A stretch of DNA of 64,000 nucleotides from Cytophaga sp. FL35 (GTDB lineage: Bacteria; Bacteroidota; Bacteroidia; Flavobacteriales; Flavobacteriaceae), in contig NZ_JACSOH010000008.1 of NCBI RefSeq assembly GCF_014349235.1, forward strand, positions 62,001 to 126,000. The letters run 5' to 3'. The translations under genes and the position numbers were made by a program. This document shows, one piece after another, positions 51,717 to 60,154 of the stretch. The first letter of the stretch is position 1. Every line of letters begins with the position of its first letter. Below the pieces are notes generated by a model. It made no database searches, was not told where the DNA came from, and saw only the letters and a list, made by a program, of their open reading frames with translations.

Positions 51717-52532
51717 TTGAAGAGCAAGTCAACATATAAATTAACAATTATAGGTCTGGATAGAAGGCAAGTTTCTTCTTGTGTTTCCGGGTTAGTGCTA
51801 CTGTTTTTTATGTTAATGAATATGGCCTGCAATAGTGAATCCGCTCCAGATTGTCTCCAGGGTTCTGGGGAAGTGGTAATCACGGAAGTATCGCTTTCGG
51901 AATTCGATAGAATAACGGTTTTTGAGAACGTTACCTTGATTCTCAAACAGGGCGATACCCAAAAAGTGGAAATTGAGACGGGAGAGCATTTGTTGGAAGA
52001 AGTTTCGGCAACGGTAGAAGAAGGTAGATTACTGCTTAGGGATACGAACGATTGTAATTATTTTAGGGATTACGGACTCACCAAAATTTATGTGACTTCG
52101 CCCAATATCACCGAGATTAGAAGTAGCACGGGCTGGCCCATTTTAAGCGATGGAGTTTTGGGCTACCCTAGCCTGTCATTGATCAGTGAAAGTTTTATCA
52201 ATCCGGAATCTGAAACTACGGATGGCGAATTTGATTTGGAGGTTGCTTCCAATAATTTGAGTGTGGTTGTGAACGGTATTGCCTACTTTAAACTTTCTGG
52301 GTCGGTTGAGAATTTAAGTTTGAACATTGCTGCTGGAGATTCCAGAATTGAAGCTGAAAATTTAGTGGCAGCCAATATTAGCCTCAATCACCGTGGTTCC
52401 AATGATATGTTGGTAAATCCGCAAGAAAGTATAAGAGGTACGATTAGGAGTGTGGGTAATGTCATCAGCTTCAACAGACCTGCAGTAATTGCCGTTCAGG
52501 AAGATTATAAAGGAGAATTGATATTCCGTTGA
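51717..52532 (+). CDS. Head GIN domain (DUF2807) lipoprotein
   Basis: A 271-residue protein; the likely start is TTG at 51717, since a stop lies two codons upstream and no ATG occurs before the signal. The signal ends in LMNMAC, a lipobox. Seen: GSGEVVITEVSLSEFDRITVFENVTLILKQGDTQKVEIETGEHLL and later GDSRIEAENLVAANISLNHRGSNDMLVNPQ, the repeating beta-strand pattern of the DUF2807 putative adhesin domain, normally a right-handed beta-helix. Role unknown. It follows the PagL-like gene by 10 bp and is probably cotranscribed. Confidence 0.85.
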   Translation: MKSKSTYKLTIIGLDRRQVSSCVSGLVLLFFMLMNMACNSESAPDCLQGSGEVVITEVSLSEFDRITVFENVTLILKQGDTQKVEIETGEHLLEEVSATVEEGRLLLRDTNDCNYFRDYGLTKIYVTSPNITEIRSSTGWPILSDGVLGYPSLSLISESFINPESETTDGEFDLEVASNNLSVVVNGIAYFKLSGSVENLSLNIAAGDSRIEAENLVAANISLNHRGSNDMLVNPQESIRGTIRSVGNVISFNRPAVIAVQEDYKGELIFR

Positions 52533-52573
52533 TTCCCTTATCTTAGGTCGAAAGAACTTGAATTCGTCAGCAG

Positions 52574-53698
52574 ATGAATCCCATTAAAAAAATCATTGAT
52601 AGTTTCTTCTCTCATAAAAGGGTATTTGGTCAAGACATCAAATTGACTGGATTGGCGAAGGCAGATGCTTTGTTGACCGAATTGGTAAATGAAGAAAATG
52701 TACCCGGATTGGCCATTTCGGTGTTGAAAGATGGGGAGCCTTTTTTTCAAAAAGGATACGGGTTTGCAGATTTGGAAAGCAAAAAGCGAATTGACCCAGA
52801 ACATTCGGTTTTTAGAATAGCCAGCGTTTCCAAACCAATAGCTGCTACAGCATTGGCTTACATGGTTGCTGAAGGCTTAATAGCTTTGGATGATTCCCTT
52901 TATGATTATGTACCCTACTTCCCAAAAAAGAAATGGGATTTTACCATTCGCCAATTGGCGGGACATACGGCGGGAATTAGAGGTTATCAAGGCATCGAAT
53001 ACGGTTTGAATCAGCCGTATAGTATAAAACAGGGAATCGATATTTTTAAGGATGATGACCTGCTTTTTGAGCCAGGTACGGGTTACCATTATAATAGTTT
53101 TGGTTGGGTGTTGCTATCCTTGGCAATGCAGGAAGCTAGTGGTATTCCGTTTGAATCCTACGTCTATTCAAAAGTGCTTAAGCCCTTGAGGTTGAACTCT
53201 ACTTTTGCTCCTGCAGTTCGGCAATCTATATCACAAGAATTTCAAATGGCCATGGAGAAAAATTCACGTTTGCATTCCACTACTTGTTATTCCAAAGGAC
53301 GAAACGGTTTCCGGTTGGCAAAGGAGGTGAATAACTATTATAAGTTGGCCGGAGGTGGTTATTTGTCCACCGCAACAGATATTGCGAAATTTGGGCAGGC
53401 GTATTTAGATAATCAGATTCTTGATTCGCAGATTCTTAAACCCTTTTTGACCGCTGGTGATGTAAATGGTACTTCCACCTTTTACGGATTGGGTTGGCAG
53501 GTAAGTGCTGATGCCAAGGGTAGGCCTTACTTTGGTCATATTGGCAACGGGGTTGGGGGCTATTCCAATTTTTATGTGTACCCAAAAGAAAAAATGGTCT
53601 TTAGTATTTTGATTAATTGTACGGACCCCAAAGTACAGGAACATCTGGATTTGGTAGTGGACACCTTGCTGATTTCTTCTGAAAATACCTCGTTATAA
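52574..53698 (+). CDS. Serine hydrolase (beta-lactamase class C/esterase family)
   Basis: A 374-residue penicillin-binding-protein-fold enzyme. Seen: LVNEENVPGLAISVLKDGEPFFQKGYGFADLE, FRIASVSKPIAATALAYMV with the SxxK nucleophile, LAGHTAGIRGYQG, the YxN-type motif YHYNSFGWVLLS and the C-terminal FGHIGNGVGGYSNFYVYP, where HxG replaces KTG. No clear signal peptide is present, so it may be cytoplasmic or exported by another route. Family members include esterases, D-aminopeptidases and beta-lactamase homologues; the substrate is unknown. Confidence 0.9.
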   Translation: MNPIKKIIDSFFSHKRVFGQDIKLTGLAKADALLTELVNEENVPGLAISVLKDGEPFFQKGYGFADLESKKRIDPEHSVFRIASVSKPIAATALAYMVAEGLIALDDSLYDYVPYFPKKKWDFTIRQLAGHTAGIRGYQGIEYGLNQPYSIKQGIDIFKDDDLLFEPGTGYHYNSFGWVLLSLAMQEASGIPFESYVYSKVLKPLRLNSTFAPAVRQSISQEFQMAMEKNSRLHSTTCYSKGRNGFRLAKEVNNYYKLAGGGYLSTATDIAKFGQAYLDNQILDSQILKPFLTAGDVNGTSTFYGLGWQVSADAKGRPYFGHIGNGVGGYSNFYVYPKEKMVFSILINCTDPKVQEHLDLVVDTLLISSENTSL

Positions 53699-53793
53699 GT
53701 TATTTAGTGTCCATTCCATTCAAAAGATGCTGTAATCGCTTCGAAGATTATTTTGTTTAAGTAATTGTTATTAATTTTAAACAAAAAATAACC

Positions 53794-54258
53794 ATGAAGA
53801 AATTCACTTTAATAGCAAGTATCATTTTTATGGGTGTGGCAGCTCAGGTTACTGCACAAGAAATTACCTCCTTTCCGGGAATGTGGGGACACGATTTTTA
53901 TCAAGATAGGGAAAAGCTCACATGGAAGGAAGTAGATAAAATAATGTCTGAAAGCCAGGCGGCGCAACTGAATTGGCAAAAGTCAAAGAAAAATTTATTG
54001 GCCGGTAGTATCGTAGGAGCGCTTAATTTTGGGTCGGGAATCTGGTTCATCGTCAACGAGGTGGATAATGAACCTGTAACTGGTCCTGCAATAGCTTTTG
54101 CTGCTACAGGATTGGTAGGTTCTATCTTTTTTCACAAGGCGATGAAAAACAAGAAAGAAGCAATTCTTAACTACAATGAAAGTTTAGAAAGGGAAACATC
54201 TTTCAAGTTGGTACCCACAAGCAACGAGAACGGAGTTGGCTTGGCTTTGAAGTTTTAG
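53794..54258 (+). CDS. Small secreted/membrane protein, unknown
   Basis: A 154-residue protein with a signal peptide (MKKFTLIASIIFMGVAAQVTAQ). The mature part has a polar region with MWGHDFYQDREKLTWKEVDKIM, then two hydrophobic segments (about residues 68-88 and 95-113), and a polar tail that ends GVGLALKF like an outer-membrane strand. I do not recognise a named family, though the layout recurs in Bacteroidota hypothetical proteins. It is convergent with gldA, 3 bp away, and no terminator is visible between them. Confidence 0.75.
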   Translation: MKKFTLIASIIFMGVAAQVTAQEITSFPGMWGHDFYQDREKLTWKEVDKIMSESQAAQLNWQKSKKNLLAGSIVGALNFGSGIWFIVNEVDNEPVTGPAIAFAATGLVGSIFFHKAMKNKKEAILNYNESLERETSFKLVPTSNENGVGLALKF

Positions 54259-54261
54259 TGT

Positions 54262-55155
54262 TTAGGATGTCAACTCTGTAAAAAGACTCTCCAGATTTTT
54301 GTTTTTACGGCTTAACTGGAGGGTCTTTAATTTGTTATCATGTGCAAAATCAAAAACCGCAGGGCGTCTGTCCTGTGTCGTATTAAAAGTAATTTCATAG
54401 ACAAATCCACCTGTATTCTTCACTTGGGTCGCATTAGGTAATTGATTGAGAAAGGCTTCTTCTACTCGGTAATCAAATTCCACTTCAATGATTTGTTCTT
54501 GAGATTTGCGCAATTCTTCCAATTTCTTATCGGCTACCAGAACACCATTGTTGATAATAAGGACACGATCACAAACAGCTTCCACCTCTTTCATAATGTG
54601 GGTCGATAATAAAATGGTTTTCTCTTGCCCTATTTCTTTAATAAGCTTACGAATTTCAATTAATTGGTTAGGGTCAAGACCAGTGGTAGGCTCGTCTAAA
54701 ATCAACACTTCGGGGTCGTGTAGCAGCGCTGCAGCAAGGCCTACCCGTTGGCGATACCCTTTTGATAGCTGACCTATTTTTTTATGGGCTTCGGGAGAAA
54801 GCCCTGTAATCTCAACAACTTCTGCAATTCTGCTTTTATCACATTTATAGACATCGGCATTAAATGCCAAATATTCCTTTACGTACATTTCAAGGTATAA
54901 TGGATTGTGTTCCGGTAGATACCCTATGCTTTGTTGCACTTCTTTGGATTGTGTGAGCACATCAAAAGAGTTGACCTTTGCTATACCTTCATCGGCCTTA
55001 TGATATGTGGTCAAAATTTTCATCATAGTGGATTTGCCAGCACCATTGGGGCCTAAAAACCCGACAATTTCTCCTTTTTTAAGGTCGAAAGAAATATCGT
55101 TCAGGGCTTTTTGGGTACCAAAAGTTTTGGTGATGTGCTGCACGGAAATGGACAT
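54262..55155 (-). CDS. gldA: Gliding motility-associated ABC transporter ATP-binding protein GldA
   Basis: A 297-residue ABC ATPase. Seen: Walker A GPNGAGKST (residues 35-43), Q-loop IGYLPEHNPLY, signature LSKGYRQRVGLAAALLHDP, Walker B EVLILDEPTTGLDPNQL and the His switch LLSTHIMKEVEAV. The whole-length pattern, including the C-terminal part LKTLQLSRKNKNLESLFTELT, is that of GldA, the ATPase working with GldF and GldG in flavobacterial gliding. GldFG are not next to it. Similar ATPases exist for other exports, so the motility role is inferred from family match. Confidence 0.88.
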   Translation of the reverse strand: MSISVQHITKTFGTQKALNDISFDLKKGEIVGFLGPNGAGKSTMMKILTTYHKADEGIAKVNSFDVLTQSKEVQQSIGYLPEHNPLYLEMYVKEYLAFNADVYKCDKSRIAEVVEITGLSPEAHKKIGQLSKGYRQRVGLAAALLHDPEVLILDEPTTGLDPNQLIEIRKLIKEIGQEKTILLSTHIMKEVEAVCDRVLIINNGVLVADKKLEELRKSQEQIIEVEFDYRVEEAFLNQLPNATQVKNTGGFVYEITFNTTQDRRPAVFDFAHDNKLKTLQLSRKNKNLESLFTELTS

Positions 55156-55300
55156 ATCGTAATTGAAATTTACCTGATTGAGGGACTATTATTATACTTG
55201 ACGACGGCAGAAAAACCATTTTCAAAATCAAAAATAGCCAATAAATAGGGTATTTGCTTGAGTGATTAAAATATTAATCCAAAAAAATAGCTTCCTACAA

Positions 55301-55330
55301 TTTGATTTCTAAATATAATTGTTACTTTAG
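55301..55330 (+). promoter_or_regulatory. Promoter of the pheA leader
   Basis: TTTG at 55301-55304, 18 bp, TACTTTAG at 55323-55330, one change from TAnnTTTG. Predicted transcription starts about 14 nt before the leader-peptide ATG. Confidence 0.55.
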
Positions 55331-55348
55331 CCAAAGTTTAAGTGTACA

Positions 55349-55420
55349 ATGTCAAAGCAATATTTTTTTAGCGGTTTTTATTTTTACTTCTTTTTTAAAA
55401 GAGGTGCGGGACTGCTATAG
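55349..55420 (+). CDS. Phe/Tyr-rich leader peptide of the pheA operon
   Basis: A 23-codon frame, ATG 55349 to TAG 55418-55420. Residues 5-16 read YFFSGFYFYFFF; in all 7 Phe and 3 Tyr among 23 residues. The segment CGGGACT (55407-55413), coding the end of the peptide, is identical to the 3' arm of the downstream terminator and can pair with its 5' arm AGTCCCG (55448-55454). A ribosome stalled at the aromatic codons would leave this segment free, allowing antitermination; one reaching the stop codon would cover it. This is the classical attenuator design placed before Phe/Tyr biosynthetic genes. The gap from gldA to 55300 shows nothing else. Confidence 0.88.
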   Translation: MSKQYFFSGFYFYFFFKRGAGLL

Positions 55421-55445
55421 AATATTGTAATCAAGATATTATGTG

Positions 55446-55474
55446 AAAGTCCCGTGAAAAACGGGACTTTTTTT
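55446..55474 (+). terminator. Attenuator terminator before pheA
   Basis: AAAGTCCCGT pairs with ACGGGACTTT over GAAAA, with T up to 55474. It lies 33 bp ahead of pheA and 26 bp after the leader-peptide stop, so it controls rather than ends the transcript. Confidence 0.92.
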
Positions 55475-55506
55475 GTTTAACGCGTATGCATTTTTTTTAA
55501 GAACTA

Positions 55507-56334
55507 ATGAGTTTAAAGGTTGCCATTCAGGGGATTAAAGGGTCTAACCATCATCAGGTTGCCAAGGAGTATTTTGGGGAAGAAATTGATTTGGTAGAAT
55601 GTATGTCCTTTGATTTTTTGGTAGACCAGCTTTTGGGAAAGTCGGCCGATGTTGGTGTCATGGCCATCGAAAATTCAATTGCCGGCTCCATAATTCCAAA
55701 TTATGCCTTGGTCTATCACAATAACCTGCATATCATTGGTGAGCATTACCTGAATATCAATCACAATTTGATGATGCTCAAGGGTCAAAAAATAGAGGAT
55801 ATTGAAGAAGTGCGTTCACACCCTATGGCTTTGCTTCAGTGCAAGGAATTTTTTAGGGATTATCCGAATATAAAACAGGTTGAAGATGTAGATACTGCCG
55901 AGACCGCCAAACGAATTCAAGAACAGCAATTGAAGCATGTAGCGGCCATTGCCCCCCAAGTGGCATCGGAACTGTATGGTTTGAACATCGTAGCGCCCAG
56001 CATTCAGACCATTAAAAATAATGCGACCCGTTTTATTATTGTAAAGACAAAAAATAAGGTCCTTCCAAAGGAAGAGATTAACAAGGCATCGTTGCGGTTT
56101 TTGACCGACCATAAACGCGGCAGTCTCGCTACTGTGCTTAATGTGATGAGTGATTGTAGGTTGAACCTGACCAAAATTCAGTCGTTGCCAGTCATTGAAA
56201 AACCGTGGAAGTATTCCTTTTTTGTGGATGTAACTTTTGAGGAATACGACTATTTTGAAAAAGCCAAATCACTGTTGAACATCATGGCCGAAGACTTTAA
56301 AGTATTAGGCGAATACAAAAATACAAGAGTATGA
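55507..56334 (+). CDS. pheA: Prephenate dehydratase
   Basis: A 275-residue enzyme that converts prephenate to phenylpyruvate. Seen: KVAIQGIKGSNHHQVAKEYFG, VGVMAIENSIAGSI, HYLNINHNLMML, IQEQQLKHVAAIAPQVASELYGL and NATRFIIV with the catalytic Thr-Arg-Phe. The C-terminal ACT domain has GSLATVLNVMSDCRLNLTKIQSLPVIEKPWKYSFFVDV; QSLP stands where E. coli-type enzymes have ESRP, the Phe-binding motif. It is the first structural gene after the attenuator, and its stop overlaps the next start by 4 bp. Confidence 0.95.
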   Translation: MSLKVAIQGIKGSNHHQVAKEYFGEEIDLVECMSFDFLVDQLLGKSADVGVMAIENSIAGSIIPNYALVYHNNLHIIGEHYLNINHNLMMLKGQKIEDIEEVRSHPMALLQCKEFFRDYPNIKQVEDVDTAETAKRIQEQQLKHVAAIAPQVASELYGLNIVAPSIQTIKNNATRFIIVKTKNKVLPKEEINKASLRFLTDHKRGSLATVLNVMSDCRLNLTKIQSLPVIEKPWKYSFFVDVTFEEYDYFEKAKSLLNIMAEDFKVLGEYKNTRV

Positions 56335-57476
56335 TACGCACGGCGAACCGTTTGCATACCGTAGAAGAATATTACTTTTCAAAAAAGTTGAGGGAGGTAC
56401 GTGGCTTAATGGCCCAAGGCAAACCTATTATCAATATGGGCATTGGTAGCCCAGATTTGGCGCCTTCCAAAGAAATTATTGAGGCGGTACAAAATGCCGT
56501 TTGGGAAGAGGGGGCGCATCAATACCAGAGTTACCAAGGTTTGCCCGAACTTAGAGAGGCAATGGCAAGCTTTTACAAGCAGCGCTTTAATGTGACGGTA
56601 GAACCGGTAAACGAGATTCTCCCTTTAATGGGCTCAAAAGAAGGTATTATGCACATAAGCATGGCTTTCTTGAATGAAGGGGATGCCGTTTTGGTGCCCA
56701 ACCCAGGTTATCCTACGTATACCTCCGTTACCAAACTGGTGGGGGCAGAGGTGAAGTACTATGGACTTACCGAAGAAGGAGGGTGGTTTCCTGATATTAG
56801 GACTTTGGAACAGATGGAATTGTCGAAGGTCAAAATCATGTGGGTAGGCTATCCTCACATGCCAACGGGGGCAACTGCCACGAAAACTCAATACAAAGAA
56901 CTGGTCGATTTTGCCAAGAAGAACGATATTTTGATCGTGAATGATAACCCCTATAGTTTTGTTCTCAACGACCACCCCGAAAGTATTATGGAGGTAGAAG
57001 GGGCTAAAGAGGTGGCTCTGGAACTCAATTCCTTAAGTAAAACTTTTAACATGGCCGGTTGGCGTGTGGGCATGGTTTTGGGCAATGCGGAGCATATCAA
57101 TGCGGTTTTGAAGGTGAAAAGCAATATGGATTCCGGAATGTTTTACGGCATTCAAAAAGGAGCCATAGCCGCATTGAACAGTGGACAAGAATGGTTCGAT
57201 AGTTTAAAGGAGGTGTACAGCAAAAGAAGAAATTTAATCTTTCAGTTGGCAGATAAACTGAATTGTACGTATGACACGAATGCGGTGGGCATGTTTGTTT
57301 GGGCCAAACTACCTGCCGAAATTGAATCTGCGGAAGAATTTATAGATAAGGTACTGTACGAGAAAGATATATTTATCACTCCGGGTACTATTTTCGGAAG
57401 TAATGGGGAAGGCTACATTCGGTTTTCACTTTGCGTGACCGAGGAAAAAATACAAGAAGCCATCAGTAGGTTTTAA
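56331..57476 (+). CDS. Class I/II aminotransferase, probable aromatic aminotransferase
   Basis: A 381-residue fold-type I PLP enzyme. Seen: NMGIGSPDLAPSKEIIEAV, YQSYQGLPELREAMASFY, VPNPGYPTYTSVTKLVGAE, VGYPHMPTGATAT, IVNDNPYSFVLND and LNSLSKTFNMAGWRVGMVLG with Lys237 binding PLP. Its place between pheA and tyrA, with an ATGA overlap, indicates that it aminates phenylpyruvate and 4-hydroxyphenylpyruvate. The fold alone would also fit LL-diaminopimelate or alanine-type transaminases. Confidence 0.9.
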   Translation: MIRTANRLHTVEEYYFSKKLREVRGLMAQGKPIINMGIGSPDLAPSKEIIEAVQNAVWEEGAHQYQSYQGLPELREAMASFYKQRFNVTVEPVNEILPLMGSKEGIMHISMAFLNEGDAVLVPNPGYPTYTSVTKLVGAEVKYYGLTEEGGWFPDIRTLEQMELSKVKIMWVGYPHMPTGATATKTQYKELVDFAKKNDILIVNDNPYSFVLNDHPESIMEVEGAKEVALELNSLSKTFNMAGWRVGMVLGNAEHINAVLKVKSNMDSGMFYGIQKGAIAALNSGQEWFDSLKEVYSKRRNLIFQLADKLNCTYDTNAVGMFVWAKLPAEIESAEEFIDKVLYEKDIFITPGTIFGSNGEGYIRFSLCVTEEKIQEAISRF

Positions 57477-57487
57477 AGAGAATTAGT

Positions 57488-58366
57488 ATGAACGTTTTTA
57501 TCATCGGAATAGGATTAATTGGAGGTTCTTTTGCAAGGGATATTAGGAGATTGCGACCTGATACCACCTTTTATGGAATTGACGCCAACGAGGCACACCT
57601 AGAAGAAGCTTTAGCGTTGGGCCTGATCGATAAAAAATCCGATTATAGTGAGCTTGCGGTGGCGGATATGGTCATAGTGACTATTCCTGTAGATGTATTG
57701 GTAGAAGAATTGCCTAAAATTCTCGATGCGGTGAATGATGATTGTGTGGTGTTCGACGGGGGTTCTACCAAAAGCTTGATTTGCAAGGTGTTGGAAGACC
57801 ATCCTAAAAGAAGAAACTTTTTAGCGGCACACCCCATTGCGGGAACGGAATTTTCCGGACCTTCGGCGGCCATTGAGAATTTATATGCCGGAAAGACCAA
57901 TATCATCTGCGAAGTAGAAAAAACGGCTTTTAAATTGCAAGAGCGTGCCTTAGAGCTGTTTCAGGATATGGGAATGCGAATTAGGTATATGAATCCGCAA
58001 GCACATGATAAACACATCGCCTACGTGTCGCATTTGTCACACATCAGCTCCTTTATGTTGGGAAAAACGGTTATTGAGAAGGAGAAAAATGAACGTGATA
58101 TTTTTGACATGGCGGGGAGTGGTTTTGAGAGTACCGTACGGTTGGCAAAGAGTTCACCGGCCATGTGGACCCCCATTTTTAAGCACAACAAAGAGAATGT
58201 GGTAGAAACCTTGGAAGAGTACATTCAAAACTTGCAAAAGTTCATGCAGCTCATTAAAGAAGATGATTATGAAGGTATCTATAAAGAGATGAACGATACC
58301 AATAAGATAAAGGAAATATTAAACGGAATACCCCTTAATAATAGTAAAACAGTAACAAACAAATAA
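57488..58366 (+). CDS. tyrA: Prephenate dehydrogenase
   Basis: A 292-residue NAD(P)-dependent enzyme giving 4-hydroxyphenylpyruvate. Seen: FIIGIGLIGGSFARDIRR (Rossmann), VIVTIPVDVLVEELPKIL, VFDGGSTKSLICKVLE, FLAAHPIAGTEFSGPSAA and the catalytic-domain YVSHLSHISSFMLGKTV with AGSGFESTVRLAKSSPAMWTPIF. There is no fused chorismate mutase or ACT domain. It lies 11 bp after the aminotransferase. A 73-bp gap with a short TTTCTG/CAGAAA stem separates it from the DAHP synthase gene. Confidence 0.96.
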   Translation: MNVFIIGIGLIGGSFARDIRRLRPDTTFYGIDANEAHLEEALALGLIDKKSDYSELAVADMVIVTIPVDVLVEELPKILDAVNDDCVVFDGGSTKSLICKVLEDHPKRRNFLAAHPIAGTEFSGPSAAIENLYAGKTNIICEVEKTAFKLQERALELFQDMGMRIRYMNPQAHDKHIAYVSHLSHISSFMLGKTVIEKEKNERDIFDMAGSGFESTVRLAKSSPAMWTPIFKHNKENVVETLEEYIQNLQKFMQLIKEDDYEGIYKEMNDTNKIKEILNGIPLNNSKTVTNK

Positions 58367-58439
58367 GTCAAACAAGGAAGAAGAAAACAAAACGGTTTTT
58401 AAAATCCTTTCTGTCTTTTATCGCAGAAAAATTGAAACA

Positions 58440-59522
58440 ATGGAAAACAAGAAAGAAATGAGAAAATGGTTGGATGATTTAGGGTTAGATCATCCATTGG
58501 TCATCGCAGGTCCATGTAGTGCTGAGACCGAGGAGCAGGTGTTGAGAATAGCCCACGACCTAAAAGATACGGACGTGAATTACTACCGCGCCGGTATCTG
58601 GAAGCCTCGTACCCGCCCAGGAAACTTTGAAGGGGTAGGTGCTCTTGGCCTAAAATGGTTACAGCGCGTAAAAGAAGAAACGGGAATGAAAACCGCAACT
58701 GAGGTTGCCAACCGTGCCCACGTAGAATTGGCCTTGGAACACGATGTAGATTTGTTATGGGTAGGTGCCCGTTCTACAGTTAGTCCCTTCATTATGCAAG
58801 AATTGGCAGACGCCTTGGAAGGTACTGATAAAGTGGTTTTGGTGAAGAACCCTGTGAACCCAGATTTGGCATTATGGTTAGGTGGTATCGAAAGGTTGTA
58901 TACCGCTGGAATCGAGAAATTAGGTGCTATTCATAGAGGTTTCTCTACTTATGAAAAAACGAAGTATAGAAATATTCCAGAGTGGCAAATGGCCATTGAG
59001 TTTCAAGATAAATTTCCTGATCTGCCTTTAATCAACGATCCATCTCACATCACCGGTAAGCGTGACATGATTTTTGATGTTTCTCAAACGGCCTTGGATC
59101 TAAACTTTGACGGATTGATGATCGAAACGCACCACGATCCAGATAATGCTTGGAGTGATGCTGCTCAACAGGTGACTCCATCAAGGTTGGTGCAGATCAT
59201 GAAGGATCTCAGAATCAGAAAAGAAAGCGATAGCGAGGCTGAATACAATGCCAAGTTGAGCAACTTGCGTGCGCAAATCGATATTCTTGATGGTCAATTG
59301 ATCGAGACCATGGGTAAGAGAATGAAAGTGTCGGATGGTATAGGGGCCCTGAAGAAGGAGAAAAACGTTGCGGTTCTTCAATCTAACAGATGGAACCAAA
59401 TTTTAGGCGCCATGATTTTGGAAGGAGAATCACACGGTTTAAGTGAGGAGTTTGTCTTGAAAATGTTCAAGGCTATCCACCAAGAATCTATCAATCACCA
59501 AGAGAAAATTATCAACGGATAA
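58440..59522 (+). CDS. Bifunctional DAHP synthase - chorismate mutase (type II, AroQ)
   Basis: A 360-residue fusion. Residues 1-255 are a DAHP synthase of the KDO8P-like subfamily: LVIAGPCSAETEEQVLRIA, YRAGIWKPRTRPGNFEG, VGARSTVSPFIMQEL, VLVKNPVNPDLALWLG, DPSHITGKRDMIFDVSQ and GLMIETHHDPDNAWSDA. Residues 265-360 are an AroQ chorismate mutase: LSNLRAQIDILDGQLIETMGKRMKVSDGIGALKKE. The mutase can act as a sensor of prephenate or chorismate for the synthase. With PheA, aminotransferase and TyrA this gives entry and exit steps of aromatic synthesis in one operon. Confidence 0.95.
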   Translation: MENKKEMRKWLDDLGLDHPLVIAGPCSAETEEQVLRIAHDLKDTDVNYYRAGIWKPRTRPGNFEGVGALGLKWLQRVKEETGMKTATEVANRAHVELALEHDVDLLWVGARSTVSPFIMQELADALEGTDKVVLVKNPVNPDLALWLGGIERLYTAGIEKLGAIHRGFSTYEKTKYRNIPEWQMAIEFQDKFPDLPLINDPSHITGKRDMIFDVSQTALDLNFDGLMIETHHDPDNAWSDAAQQVTPSRLVQIMKDLRIRKESDSEAEYNAKLSNLRAQIDILDGQLIETMGKRMKVSDGIGALKKEKNVAVLQSNRWNQILGAMILEGESHGLSEEFVLKMFKAIHQESINHQEKIING

Positions 59523-59545
59523 TTACTTGGTAAACATATCAAAAC

Positions 59546-59569
59546 AGCCCCGAATTTCGGGGCTTTTTA
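59546..59569. terminator. Bidirectional intrinsic terminator
   Basis: AGCCCCG pairs with CGGGGCT over AATTT, flanked by A and T tracts, between the aromatic operon and the convergent small secreted protein gene. Confidence 0.9.
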
Positions 59570-59587
59570 TTTTTTATAGCCTATATG

Positions 59588-60028
59588 TTAGTCTCTTTTA
59601 AAGATGTATCGGGTAATAAAAATACCTTGCCCGTCTTTGTCACCGGCATCGGCTTCTACGCCACTGGTAACAAACACCAGCTCCCAGCCTTCTGAGGCCA
59701 TAGCCGATAATTTCGAGGAAATTACGGCATCATTGGCCGCAATGTTCTGAAACCTGATTCCGGCAATATTGTAAAAGTTGAGAAGCTTGGTTTCTTCAAA
59801 GTTTTTTACACGAATATCTCCCCTTTTTGATTTGTTGCGGGTATTGTCTTCCTCGGTTTGTTCTGAGGTAAATTCCTCAAAATCTTTATCTTCTTGTCCA
59901 TCGATAATTCGAGAGCGACCCATTCCGCTGGGTACTATAGATTCTACACTGGTAATTACCTTGTATTCTTGGGCCTCAAGTGCTACAAAAGCAAAAAAGA
60001 ACATCGGTAGCAATAGTATTTTTTTCAT
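59588..60028 (-). CDS. Small secreted protein, weak DUF4177 resemblance, unknown
   Basis: A 146-residue protein with a signal peptide (MKKILLLPMFFFAFVALEAQ). The mature start EYKVITSVESIV and the end LSAMASEGWELVFVTSG, with a final FITRYIFKRD, resemble the DUF4177 pattern (a Y-K-V strand, then L-N-x-x-G-x-E-G-W-E-L). In between is a long acidic insertion rich in Glu, Asp and Ser (residues 45-70). No function is known. It reads divergently from rsgA, 126 bp away. Confidence 0.75.
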   Translation of the reverse strand: MKKILLLPMFFFAFVALEAQEYKVITSVESIVPSGMGRSRIIDGQEDKDFEEFTSEQTEEDNTRNKSKRGDIRVKNFEETKLLNFYNIAGIRFQNIAANDAVISSKLSAMASEGWELVFVTSGVEADAGDKDGQGIFITRYIFKRD

Positions 60029-60154
60029 TTTATAAAATTTTGTTTGTAGTTAAAGACAACAGCAAAAGAAAAAAGTTGCACGGGGCAAATGCCTCATCGA
60101 TAAAGAGGTGCATTTATAAAACTATTGCTTTTCTTTGTAGCATATTAAAAATAA

